Part shown: one piece after another, positions 10,441 to 20,920 of the stretch | Numbering within the stretch: the stretch's first letter is position 1 | How the letters are laid out: the number at the start of each line of letters is the position of its first letter | Program-made: the position numbers and the translations under genes | Source of the DNA: Adiantum capillus-veneris | Lineage: Eukaryota; Streptophyta; Polypodiopsida; Polypodiales; Pteridaceae | Direction of reading: 5' to 3' | DNA: 62,000 nucleotides | Assembly (NCBI GenBank): GCA_014529385.2 | Contig: CM043966.1 | Coordinates: forward strand, 39,864,037-39,926,036 | The notes under the pieces: model-generated | The model's input: only the letters and a program-made list of their open reading frames with translations | Told to the model about the DNA's origin: nothing | Database searches by the model: none

Positions 10441-11500
10441 GTGTCTAGCTCAGGGTTGACAACCCAGAGATTGCCTCCATGCCCTAGTCGGGTCAGCTAC
10501 GTCCTCGGATTGACAGTTTGTTGGTATGTGTTCTCGTTGTGCTCCATCGTCCGTCACGACGAACCCGCTAACAGTCATGTGTGCAAAGTGCAGCTGATAT
10601 GAGGATTTGTTGTCAATATTGAAAACACTCAAGAGGAGTGCTACTACCCTTCAAACATTGTATTCAAGGAAGTATTACAACTAGCAAACTCATAACAATA
10701 AGTTCAAATTGACATTGTGGCTCTCACTTAAAGTCGAACATACTTGATATTAAATTTTATCGATATCTTTTAGATCAAAGTATTGGCCACAAATGGATTC
10801 TCAATGCAGTTCATCCTATGTAGTCGGTCATATCACTTAATTAATTCATTCGAGGTATTTATCTTCTCTTTTAAATTAGAGTATTAACTTGACCTATTAT
10901 TTTCTTGAGAAGATTGAATTATACATTGACTTACTTTGTTGAAGATCCACGGCAATGGAGGGGAAGAGTTCCTGCTATATTTTTGGTGATCTTATTTGAT
11001 ACAACTCATATTATTTGTAAAAGTTTTTATGTGGTATTTTGGTAGTTTTAAGCTTTTCTTGCTCTACATAATTCATGGATGCCTTTGCAGAGATCACTAC
11101 CATCGAGGATTTATCATCGTAGGTGTTTATGAAATGCTATACTTAGATAGAGACATATCTATGGAAGTTCTTAGATACTACCATGTTGCCTTTTCTTTGG
11201 ACCACGAACATCATCAAATTCAAGTTAATATTTTGTTTGTGAGTGATGAAAGGCCAGTCAATGCACAGCAGGTAGGGGTTGTTGGAGACCACACTACACC
11301 ATATCAATTGAGGATATTCACTCAAGTTGAAACACCCCCCCATATCTTGAAAAATGTATATAACATAGGCCTTTGGATTGAATCCCTAATGTGGTCTCTC
11401 AAAGGCTACACTTTGAATAAATCTTTTGTATTGTCTCTACTACATTCAAAATATTCAACGCATCTTTGTGATATTGTAAAATTTCAAAGTCTTTTGAATT
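10441..11500. other. Unassigned AT-rich DNA
   Basis: No gene is recognised. A plus frame at about 10,996-11,500 contains VLRYYHVAFSLDHEHHQIQV, weakly echoed at 12,036-12,150 by VVGYYHIEFDIDDMRVTV. These could be two decayed exons of one unknown protein, but splice sites and homologues are not established. Confidence 0.3.
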
Positions 11501-11503
11501 GCT

Positions 11504-11507
<4 letters not shown>

Positions 11508-11553
<46 letters not shown>
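11508..11553 (+). repeat. (TC)n microsatellite
   Basis: An uninterrupted TC dinucleotide run of about 46 bp. Confidence 0.97.
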
Positions 11554-11556
<3 letters not shown>

Positions 11557-12035
11557 ATTTTAAATCCTCCTTTTAAACAAAAGAAAGAACACGATTTTGT
11601 ACGGTATGATTGTCAAAGTCTTCTTTATTCTGTTTCATCTCTCTTCCTCTTAAACTTTTAAATCTCCACTGTTAGAGAAGATAAAGAATGGCACGATAAA
11701 TCATGGTTTCCTACACCCTCAATGATATACCTTCTTATATTAAGGGTATGAAAAATCTTATCTTTGATATTTACTTTTACCATGATATCGTTGAGAAAGT
11801 TATGGTTTTTATTTTGTGTATTTACACGTGTAACGTTTCTTTCTAGATCCTCTATTGTGGAGGGGTCCTGCACATGCTGAGGATATTATTCATATTATCA
11901 AGGATTTTGAGATCCTTCGGTGCGTGTAGCTTGAACTTGAATCCATATAACACTAAATAAGTTATTACTTTTTATGCCTGAATGGCTGGTTGTTATCTTC
12001 ATTGTTGACTTCAGTATTATTGCAGACATTCTGTC

Positions 12036-12695
12036 TTGGCATTATATGAAGCACGATATTTTAGAAGTGTTGTAGGTTATTATCACATAGAGTTTGATAT
12101 AGATGATATGCGAGTCACTGTACGAGAGTTAGGTATACAGTGGCCTCTCAATTGCAACTTTTCATACGGTCCCTATGGAGTGAATGAATGGATGTTTATA
12201 ATCTATTCTTTGAGTGACTCACCTCAACTTCTCAATGGTAGTGTTTGACGTGTTGGATCTTGAGAGTTCCAAGTACAGTATGTCGCAGGTTCAACTTCTC
12301 TAGATTATCGAACACTCTGATCCATTGTCTATGCATTCTAAGAACCATCTTATTGTTGATGCCTTTGAAGAAAGTTTTTTACCTACTGAATGGAGATGGA
12401 AATGGGCATGGAAAGTGATCGAGAAAAACTACACTATATATAGGGGTCATATGTAGATGAAGAGTTAGACACGATTTACATCAGGTTGCTTGATCTCTAT
12501 TTTTTTCCCAATCTTAGGCTCATGCTCTTAAATCAAGAGCTTGGGTTGATTCGGCATTACAAGATTTACTTGAGTTGGGTTCGAAAGATAGATTTAAGAG
12601 AAGTGTGTAGAGCTCCAACTCAGTATCTTGATCCTGTTGAAATAGCTCAATTAAGAGTTCTATGTAGATATATTCGTGAGCCTTTTTGGCTATAA
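12036..12695 (+). pseudogene. Possible decayed exons of an unidentified protein
   Basis: A frame opens after a plausible 3' splice site (attattgcag, ending about 12,026) and reads ALYEARYFRSVVGYYHIEF onward to 12,248. A second frame at 12,486-12,695 reads LREVCRAPTQYLDPVEIAQL. Composition looks protein-like rather than random, but I recognise no family. Stops separate the pieces, and a (TC)n tract follows at 12,757. Equally possible: chance frames in AT-rich DNA. Confidence 0.25.
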
Positions 12696-12753
12696 TGTAA
12701 ACAAAATCTTTTTTTTGTTTGAAATATGTCTCTTTAGTGATGTGATTTTTGTA

Positions 12754-12756
<3 letters not shown>

Positions 12757-12804
<48 letters not shown>

Positions 12805-12826
12805 TGTGTGTGTGTGTGTGTGTGTG
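12757..12826 (+). repeat. (TC)n followed by (TG)n
   Basis: TC run about 12,757-12,801, then TG run 12,803-12,826. Confidence 0.97.
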
Positions 12827-13007
12827 CGCACGCGCAAAAGGGGGAAGGAGAAGAGAAATATGCAAAAAGGTTAAATGTAGTACAAGTAGTCTTAAGGGGC
12901 CAAAGATAGAGCGAGACAAAAACTTGCATTTGAACAATGGGTAAATAAGTATTCATAGGTTATTTGTGATAGTATCGATCGTGTGTGTGTCATGGAGAAT
13001 GTATAAA

Positions 13008-13008
<1 letters not shown>

Positions 13009-13053
<45 letters not shown>

Positions 13054-13105
13054 TTTAACAGTGGTGAGAGAGAGAGAGAGAGGGAGAGAGAGAAAGAGAG
13101 AGAGA
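13009..13105 (+). repeat. (AC)n followed by (GA)n
   Basis: AC run 13,009-13,049, short spacer, then an imperfect GA run 13,066-13,105. Confidence 0.95.
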
Positions 13106-13479
13106 CCTCAATCTATGGGGACGAGACATGAATGTAAGTACAAGAAAGGTTCAAAAAAATAAATAGACTTCAAAGCTGTTTGTAAGAAGATTTGAAATTT
13201 CCAACATACAAAAAAACTACCCAAGTGAGAATGCAACCACGGATTTTGCAGAGTTAAAATAAGGAGGGCACATAAACAGCTTCAAGGTTTATCGAGGTTT
13301 TGATCGGGGGGGGTAGTGCTGCACTGAAACAAATCATCAAGTGCGCTTAACATGAACACTAATACCTAGCGTTGGAAAATATAAAATCCATAGTGAGCGA
13401 AGGCTACCCAAAAAAAAAATTATTACATGAAAGGGTGAAAACAAATTTGAGGCGGGAGGGGGAGAATCTGAAAAAAGAA

Positions 13480-14299
13480 AAGAAAAGGCAAGAGACTACC
13501 AAACAGGTTTTACACTATTTTTTTAATATTGGCAACATCAAACAAAGGCTGATCAAGGTGAGGCCTGCCAGCCTTATAAACATTCTCAGATTTCATAAAA
13601 TCAAATAGCACTGGTTTATGATCAGAAGGTAAAATGGATGACTCACTCTTGCAGTTTATGAACCAATGATCCTACAACACATTTGTAGGCATATACAGCT
13701 TGCCTGGTCTGGCGGATCTGTAGCATGAACCTGCTTGTATATTACTCCAAACTAAACCAGAATCTTCAGATACATCAATCAACTTTAAGGTTTCAACCAT
13801 GGTAATTCCAATGATCTTTTTCACACCAGAGATTATTTGTCCTTGGGAGTTGGCTCTATCTATAATATGTTCAACCATATTGAAGTCTCATGTTAGAACA
13901 ATGTTTCTACGAAGATGGATCAAATCTTGCCAGCAGAAAGCTCTATCTGTAATGAAGTTAGGAGCATACAAACTGACCACAATATGGTTAATGCGATCTA
14001 AGAAGGTCACTACTACCCAGAATCCTTTTTTTGATTGCACTTCGGTCCCATTTGCAAGCAATCCCAATAGTAGCACCTCCTCTTCCTGCATTATGATTAG
14101 TGATAAACCATTAATAGCCAGAACCAAGCCTTTTGAGATTCTTATCAAGGTCATTACCTTTAACCTTAATTTCCTGTAGACATATGAAATCACGAAGCAG
14201 TAAGAAATCATGCATCCACGTTTTGATTATTAGGGATCTAGAAGGGTCTGTAAGGCCCTTACAATTGAAAGATGTACCTGACGAATTAGAGCATTTCAT
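13480..14299 (-). pseudogene. LINE ORF2 endonuclease domain, frameshifted remnant
   Basis: Apurinic-type endonuclease of a plant L1-like LINE on the minus strand. Motifs in order: NCKGLTDPSRS and FICLQEIKVKG (14,299-14,111), GFWVVVTFLDRINHIVVSLY (13,888-14,211), then DHWFINCKSESSILPSDHKP near 13,600-13,680, giving the closing SDH motif. At least two frameshifts separate the pieces. Nothing resembling reverse transcriptase follows downstream (left), so the element is truncated after the endonuclease. It sits directly after the ORF1 remnants in the expected order. Confidence 0.75.
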
Positions 14300-15934
14300 A
14301 TTTTACTGCTTTTTTGAGGTTTGGCCATAGACACAAAAGCTTTATTAGGGTAAGTAGAGTTTTCTAAATTTCTTTTAGCTTTTGGTACTTGCATGCTAGG
14401 TATAGATTCCTCTTCAGCTTGGGTCATTAAAATATCCATTGATGGACCTGGGGAGGAAGTCATTGCGCCTTTGGTTTGTGCATCCTGAGCTTCCATTTCT
14501 TGTGTAAATTGAATGATATCTTCATTTACACCTTCCTGGTTATTCACCAGGGTGCTTTTAATACATTCACTCTTACTATCAGAGTCTGATAGGCCTTGAG
14601 CTTTCTCCTTGGGGATCTTTGGGAGGACCTGAGTGCCTTGTAGATGTAAGTTGGGGGCTGTAGTAGGAGTCTTATGTTGCGTGGTGTCAGATTTCAAATT
14701 GGCTTGGCCTGTGAAAAAGGTGAAAACCACTCACGCAAAACATCAAAATAATTAGCATTAGAGTTTGGTCCTCCTTTCCTTCTCTAAAATTTAGGGATAT
14801 TCCTTCTGTTCACATGCTGGGAAGATCTTTGCTATGGGAAGATTTGTTATCTTTGTCAAGTTGGGTTTGCTGCTTGGCTTGTAGAAGAATTGGAAAATCT
14901 TTGATCAAATGACCTTGTTGGAAGCAATGAAAGCAAGAATTTGGTAAATTTATGTACAAAATCTTTTGCTCATGCAGAATGTTATTAGAACAGTCTTTAA
15001 TGGGCACGGTCAACTTGGCGGTTTTGTTCAAATCCACTTCAATAAGTGGTTGTGGGTCCCATTTGGGATCGATTCCACATCTAGCCTTGTGTCCCAAGAC
15101 TTTACCAGCAACACCCCCTATATTATAGAGCCAAGTATAGTACTTTGGCAACTGGAAGGTCACGAAATTCCACACAAACAGGAGCTTTAGTCGACTTTCC
15201 CCCTCTGGGATTGAAGCCCTTAAAACACTTATAGGATTATTGTTAATGAACCATTATCCTTGAGTAATAACCTGGAGAGCATTGTCTGCATCCTCAAAAA
15301 AAACAAATAATAGTCATTGTATCTGTTGGGGAAACATTTTTCTATATTCCCAATTAGTGGCTACCCAATTCTTTAGAGCTTCCAGCAAAGCTCTAGGGCC
15401 ATGAAAAAGTCTTGTAACAACCCTGTCAATAAACTGACAGTGCCAAGCTTCAAGATCAACTTTATTTATAATGACACTTTCTTGATTTTCAAAGTCTTGC
15501 TCGGTCTTGCAATTGTTGGAATTAGGGAAATCATCAGTATTATCACTAGGTTTAGGATTATCTCTAAGATTATGATTATTTCCAGGAGAGGGAGACCTAT
15601 TGGACACCATAGAGCTAGTGTATTGAGAACCTTGAGAGGTTTGAAACTGTTGGGTAGCTCCATCTTGCACGCTCCATACATTTTGTTGAAAGATAGAAGG
15701 TAGAGCACCCATACTTTGTTCCACATGAAGTTGAGGTCTAAAGAGAGGGTTGAGAAATCTCTGAGAGCCATCGATAGCTTCCACGTATGATAATGGAGGT
15801 TTCATCTGCATCTTCGCCGCCTGCAAGGGGGAAAGCTTGAGGGGAAAATGGAGCACTTTGGGAGGGCATTTGATTTTGGGTGCCCAAAGAAGAAGTACCC
15901 TGGTATTCCTTGGTAGGCGAAGCGGACAATGCAA
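14296..15934 (-). pseudogene. LINE ORF1 remnant (DUF4283-like and CCHC knuckle)
   Basis: RNA-binding protein of a plant LINE, in three frame-broken pieces (15,934-15,314, 15,175-14,810, 14,730-14,296). The middle piece has the DUF4283-type run FVTFQLPKYYTWLYNIGG and AKLTVPIKDC, then a knuckle CFHCFQQGHLIKDFP in which the last Cys is Phe. The N-terminal piece has FHGPRALLEALKNWVATNWE. The last piece is a polar tail leading to the endonuclease. Assignment rests on the typical plant LINE order: DUF4283, CCHC, tail, endonuclease. The coding capacity is lost. Confidence 0.7.
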
Positions 15935-15973
15935 AAAGCCCGTTTAGCAAAGCTTCGTGAAGGGCCATTAGCA

Positions 15974-15997
15974 CCCCCCCCCCCCCCCCCCCCCCCC
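15974..15997 (+). repeat. Poly-C run (24 bp)
   Basis: An uninterrupted C run near the upstream end of the LINE remnant. Homopolymer length may be unreliable in assembly. Confidence 0.9.
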
Positions 15998-16473
15998 TCG
16001 AACGGGGAGAGTTGGTGGTGGTTAGAAGAGGGTACATGGGCATAAATGCACAATGGAAAACGAGGTTGTAGCAGAAATGATGGCTAGCTATCATATCACG
16101 GTAGGTCAAAGCCTAGCCTCGCCCCATGAGTTTCATCACAACGAGAATTGGTCAAATGGGATAAGGGGCCCAACCTATTTTTTGGCATCACTATTAGAGC
16201 AGGCAGAGAGAGAGAGAGAGAGAGAGAAGCAGGCCTGGAAATTGAAGGGTGCCCTTGTCCTTCTTGGTAAACGAGAGTTCCCTTAGTTGGCGTTTGGAGA
16301 GGAAGGGCCATCATAGACCTTGCCCTTCATCATGCAAGGCAAAAAAGAACCAACCCATCACTCAGTGCCCCAAATTTACTCGCTCCTCAGAAATACACTT
16401 GTTTTTTCATATGTAAGAGTAACTACCATATGAATAATGGTAATTATTTGAAACTTTGAAGCAACTATATTGA

Positions 16474-16476
<3 letters not shown>

Positions 16477-16547
<71 letters not shown>
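16477..16547 (+). repeat. (TC)n microsatellite, about 71 bp
   Basis: Uninterrupted TC dinucleotide repeat. Open frames crossing it (Arg-Glu or Ser-Leu runs) are artefacts of the repeat. Confidence 0.97.
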
Positions 16548-16549
<2 letters not shown>

Positions 16550-16559
16550 GCATAGGTAC

Positions 16560-17400
16560 AAATATAGATTCTTTCTGTGTGTAATAGAAATGCCAAAGAC
16601 AAAAAGTTTGAAGTGTTCCTAAGCCTAGAGTCTTGACGCCCAATCTCAAAAGTGTGGTGAAGTTAACGTATTGGAACACTTGCCAAGCTCCAAGATTTGA
16701 AGATCTTATCTCATCTTTCACTCTATACATGACCACATAAGCAGACCCACAACTGAAAACTTTACAAGGCCAATAAGACATGATACATCCTTAGATTGAA
16801 AAAAAATTAAAGCACTAGTAGCTGTTGTCTTCTAAATCCTCAACCAATGTCGGATCCTTACCCCAACTCCGTTCATTTTTGGAACTTGTCTCCTCAAGGC
16901 TCAAGCACTATCTTCTCATTACCTCAGAGAGGTTCATGCCTGAACTCATTTGTTTGTAAATTTCTCACACTTGGCAACTTGTAGTCACACATGTGGTAGA
17001 TGTTAGGCCTTTAGAGGAGGAGCCTAGCAGCCATTGGATTTTGGAACCAACACGCAAGCAACAAGCATCATGAGAGAATTTGCCTCAAACTTAGCACTAC
17101 ACAATGTATACATTTGTATAAAAAAATAAGCACAAAAAGTAAGTTGCAGCTCTTGAGTCCTACTGCATATTGTTTTCTTAGAGTCTTTATTAAAAAGAAC
17201 ACATTAGAGGTAGGTGGTAGGACTCAATTTTTAATAACTTTATATTGCCATACTCACAGTTGTGAGTGGAGGTGTTGTATTGATCCATAAAGAAATGTAC
17301 AATTATCCTCAAGCGTGGTCTATGCCTTCAAAGATCATAAGATATGGTTCAAATCCACACAGTCCCTTATAAGGACGAGTCTCTTAAGTAGTTACATTTT
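16560..17400. other. No feature recognised
   Basis: AT-rich sequence without a supportable reading frame or clear repeat on either strand. Confidence 0.5.
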
Positions 17401-17460
17401 GTGGACTGGTTTATACGAAAACCAATGGCTTTGATTGCTAGATGCCACTCTTTAGAGTTC

Positions 17461-17930
17461 TTATGTTTTTTTAATAGAGATTATCACTTCCTTGCTTTCT
17501 TGAATAATCTCTTTGAGCCTGGATGTCGAATGGTCCTTTTCAAAGATACACTGGTTCCTAGCCTTCCAAACTTGCTTGAGGTACCAGAAGTGGACAATTT
17601 GGGTGCAGATTAGGATGGCTTGGTTTTTCCAAAACTGTCCTCCTAATCCTAGAGAGCAGGTCGTTCTTGAAGAATAGGAATTTCCACGTCTTTTGGATCC
17701 ATTCATATACTTTTCCCGCGAGGCCTCTTGTAGTTGGACAGTGCAGGAACAATTAAAGGGGATCCTCACTAGCCGCTTTTGCACCTTGAGGATCTATCCA
17801 TGTCTTTTGGATCCATTCACGTACTTTGCCCACGAGGCCTCTTGTAGTTGGATAGTGAAGGAACAATTAAAGGGGATTCTCACTAGCCGCTTTTGCACCT
17901 TGAGCATCTATCAAAGCCTATTTCTTTGAC
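17461..17930 (-). pseudogene. C-terminal (zf-RVT-like) fragment of a plant LINE, with internal duplication
   Basis: The minus strand reads MFLHCPTTRGLAGKVYEWIQ and, in another frame, VWKARNQCIFEKDHSTSRLK. These match the usual end of plant LINE polymerases: an H-x-x-C knuckle (LHCP), then a W-K-x-R-N-x-x-I-F motif. A segment of about 113 bp (17,689-17,801) is repeated directly at 17,802-17,914, so the knuckle-coding part is present twice. Several frames are involved, so it is not functional. It is a separate copy from the 13.5-15.9 kb LINE because the order is not collinear. Confidence 0.6.
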
Positions 17931-17997
17931 TGCCATCTTGATCCTGGTAGGGATAGCCTCCCATAGCACCTTCTAAAGGAAGGTTTTCATAGCTTTG

Positions 17998-18000
17998 TGT

Positions 18001-18031
<31 letters not shown>

Positions 18032-18033
18032 GG
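17998..18033 (+). repeat. (TG)n plus poly-G
   Basis: TG repeat followed by a G run of about 18. Confidence 0.9.
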
Positions 18034-18479
18034 CACTTAGTGTCCCATATGTTGCTTGTTATTGACACCCATCTAGATTTGGTCTAGTGCGTAGACTACC
18101 ATTGCTTATTGCTACATGGAATGCCAGATTGGCCCAACAAGAGCCTGTTTGGGCGGTCACAATGTGACACAGTCAACAAACATGCATCAAAATTTATATG
18201 TTGCATTTTCCTAGATCCCACTATGAACAAGATCATCCAATTGTAAAGTCCTCGTGACATGGATGAGAGGTGCGTGCAGCTCAAATCCAATAGATTTATT
18301 TTGCACGACAAAATTTTTTCTGTGTCCACAACTTACCAAGGATGGGCAAGGGTGTCTAGCTTGTACACTTCGTAGTCATTAATGGAGTTATGTATAACTG
18401 ATAACTACGAGTCTCGTGAAGGGAGAACTTGCTTTTGATGGGAATATTTTTCTAGTGGTGGCCAGGATTTTATTGCTCT

Positions 18480-18869
18480 AAGAGAACTTGCTTGATTTTG
18501 GGGGCGGGGCCGGAAGTGAAAAGTTGCGCACTGAGCATCCAGGAATGTGCGACATGTTGAGACCGTGGTGGAGGTTTAAAAAAACCAGCTACACGGCAAA
18601 CTCTTCTCAAGCTGTGATCCCCCCCCCCCCCGGGCACTCCCAGTGGTTAGCTCTCTCGGTCTGTTTATCCAAAGAGCGAGGAGGCGGTGAGGATGGATGC
18701 TCCCCAACCACCTCATGATGTAATTATCACTGTTAGCAGCATGCAGCCATTAGCGGCTGCTCATTTCACTAATGAAGAGGTTCAGTACAGCCGCTACTCT
18801 CATCACTCTCACCTCATGCTGGCCAATTTCAGCTCATCGGGCTTCTCCTCAGCGTCGATGATGGACAGC
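18480..18869. other. GC-richer segment left of the chromovirus, possible split exon
   Basis: Before insertion this joined the DNA at 26,005. Across the junction the minus strand has an open stretch (NVVDELSIIDAEEKPDELK) ending in a plausible 5' splice site ATGAG|GTGAGAG near 18,815-18,825. This could be an exon disrupted by the chromovirus, but I recognise no family and the upstream frame contains stops. A C run of about 12 lies at 18,619-18,630. Confidence 0.25.
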
Positions 18870-20347
18870 TGAAACCGGCCTGTTCAATCCAAAAAGGGCG
18901 GTAGACTTTACTTTAAACCTTGATTTAGCTTTCACCCATTATTAATCGTCTATTGTACCTGTACTTTCAAGACACAACAAAGGGGAGAGGGATACAGGCT
19001 GCTAGATTGCACCTGTATGAGTAGACGGACACCAGATTGGCCCCTAACTTAGGCGCCCCTTTCGGTATTTCTTTATTGTTCAAAAGAGGAAATAAACGCT
19101 GTGGTTCCCTACAAGCTGCCCCGCACAAACTCGGCTGAATTTCCACTGTTCCAGCCCGATTTCGGCAGCATAACTGTACTAGAACCCTTCACAGTCAGTA
19201 TTCCCACGCATTGAATGACTTTCCCGACGCATACGGGCACTTTGCAAAACCTGGCGAGAATCTGCAGCACGCTGAATTCTCTGTTTTCAGCCCTGAAAAT
19301 GCGCCAGATCGCCTGTACAGCGGTCCCCTTGCGTCCCCGAACCTCCTGGGGGTATTAGGGTCCGTTTAGGGCCAAAACCCTAAACCTGCAAAAATACACA
19401 GCAGGCTGTAATTCACTGTTTCGGGCTCCGTTCCGCGTGCCGGTCGCATCCCTAGCAAGTCCTCGAGCTCCTGCACCTGTAGGGCTACTTGCCCTTTGAA
19501 TCGGACGAGATTTCTGGCGTGAAACCTCTCCGAATTCACCTGTACCTGCGGGGGGATTAGCCGCTAGCTAATCCAGTACCTGTGCAAGAGGCTCTTGCCT
19601 CGGCAATCGCGCATGAACCCACACAACTGTACATTGGTCAAATGAAGAGCCCACTAGAGGGGCATAACATACTGCCAAAGGGGAGAGAGAGGGCAGTGCG
19701 TAGCGTGCAGGGCATCACTCCTGGCACCGCACTGTGCATAAGAGGGAAAGCAAGCACTCCATAGCTCTTAACCTGTGACAGAGACTTGCAAAATGAGCCT
19801 CCCAGCTATAAATCACGTTTTTGCCTTCTCTATAAGTAGTAAACTGGCCTCAAAGTGCCAAGTGTCACTCATTTGTGCATTTTCCCGCTTTAGACCCTCG
19901 GGTCTAAAAATATCTCACCTGCAGCCTCTGTTGACTTGGCCACAGAGTAACAAAATGATCCCCATGTCAAACTGCACGTAATGACGCGAAGACATTTTCA
20001 GGTCCCAAAATAGCAGTTCCCTAAATTTTAGGAGATGCTGCCATTGTATCTTTCTAGGTCATCCGACCCTCTTTGTACACTGCGGCCACATCCAGAACTG
20101 AAATGTAGCCTCTGTAGCAAAGGATTCCACTTTGGCTAGTCAATGACCCCACTTGGCTAACCATAGTCCTTGTCCAACCTTAGTGCTCTCTTGCCCTCAG
20201 GCCCGGACTCCCTCTGGACAGTTCCACACTAGCTATGCAATGCAGGGCAGTTAGATTTCCCGAGGGGTGTTTCCAAAAAGTGAAAGTAAATAGATAATAA
20301 GAAAGAAATCAACAAAAAGGATAGATAGTAGTCACACGCTGGTGACA
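18870..20347 (-). repeat. 3' LTR of the chromovirus
   Basis: On the minus strand it starts TGTCACCAGC and ends GGTTTCA. It is the same length as the other LTR and matches it throughout the parts compared by eye. Confidence 0.96.
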
Positions 20348-20361
20348 TACCCCCCTCTTGA
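20348..20361 (-). promoter_or_regulatory. Polypurine tract of the chromovirus
   Basis: The minus strand reads CAAGAGGGGGGTA directly before the LTR start TGTCACC. Confidence 0.85.
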
Positions 20362-20920
20362 AATCTCAAACGTCCTCGTTTGCATCTATGTCGTCCATGC
20401 TTACTGTCAACACTGATGTATTCAACACCTGTCGACACATATACGACACATACATGCTCATTGTCAACCCTAGTGTATTCAACACCTCGTCGACTCATGT
20501 ATTGCCTGCGTGTGAACCCTGTCCCAATGACATAGTGGTAGCTTCGCACTCTGCCATTGCTTTGAGTCACGAACTTTCCAATGACAAAATGGTAGCTGCA
20601 CATTTTGCCACTGTCTTATAGTACACGTTGGATCCCGTAACACTTGCGAGCATACCCAAACCAACAGTTTAAGAATGCAGTTACACATGTACTCTTTAAT
20701 AGAAGCAATCACTGTATCCTTGACAGACTGACAAGAAATACTCACTTCTATAGCACTAACCAAACTTTTGGACATTCCATAAGAGCAATTGCCAAACTGA
20801 CAATCTGTACAGCTCTAACATTCATGTAACAGGTATTTCATTTGAGCTCACTTTAAATACCATGTACATCATTTGTTTCAGAAGCCATTGTCACACTGAC
20901 AATCCATTTAGCTTTGAAAC

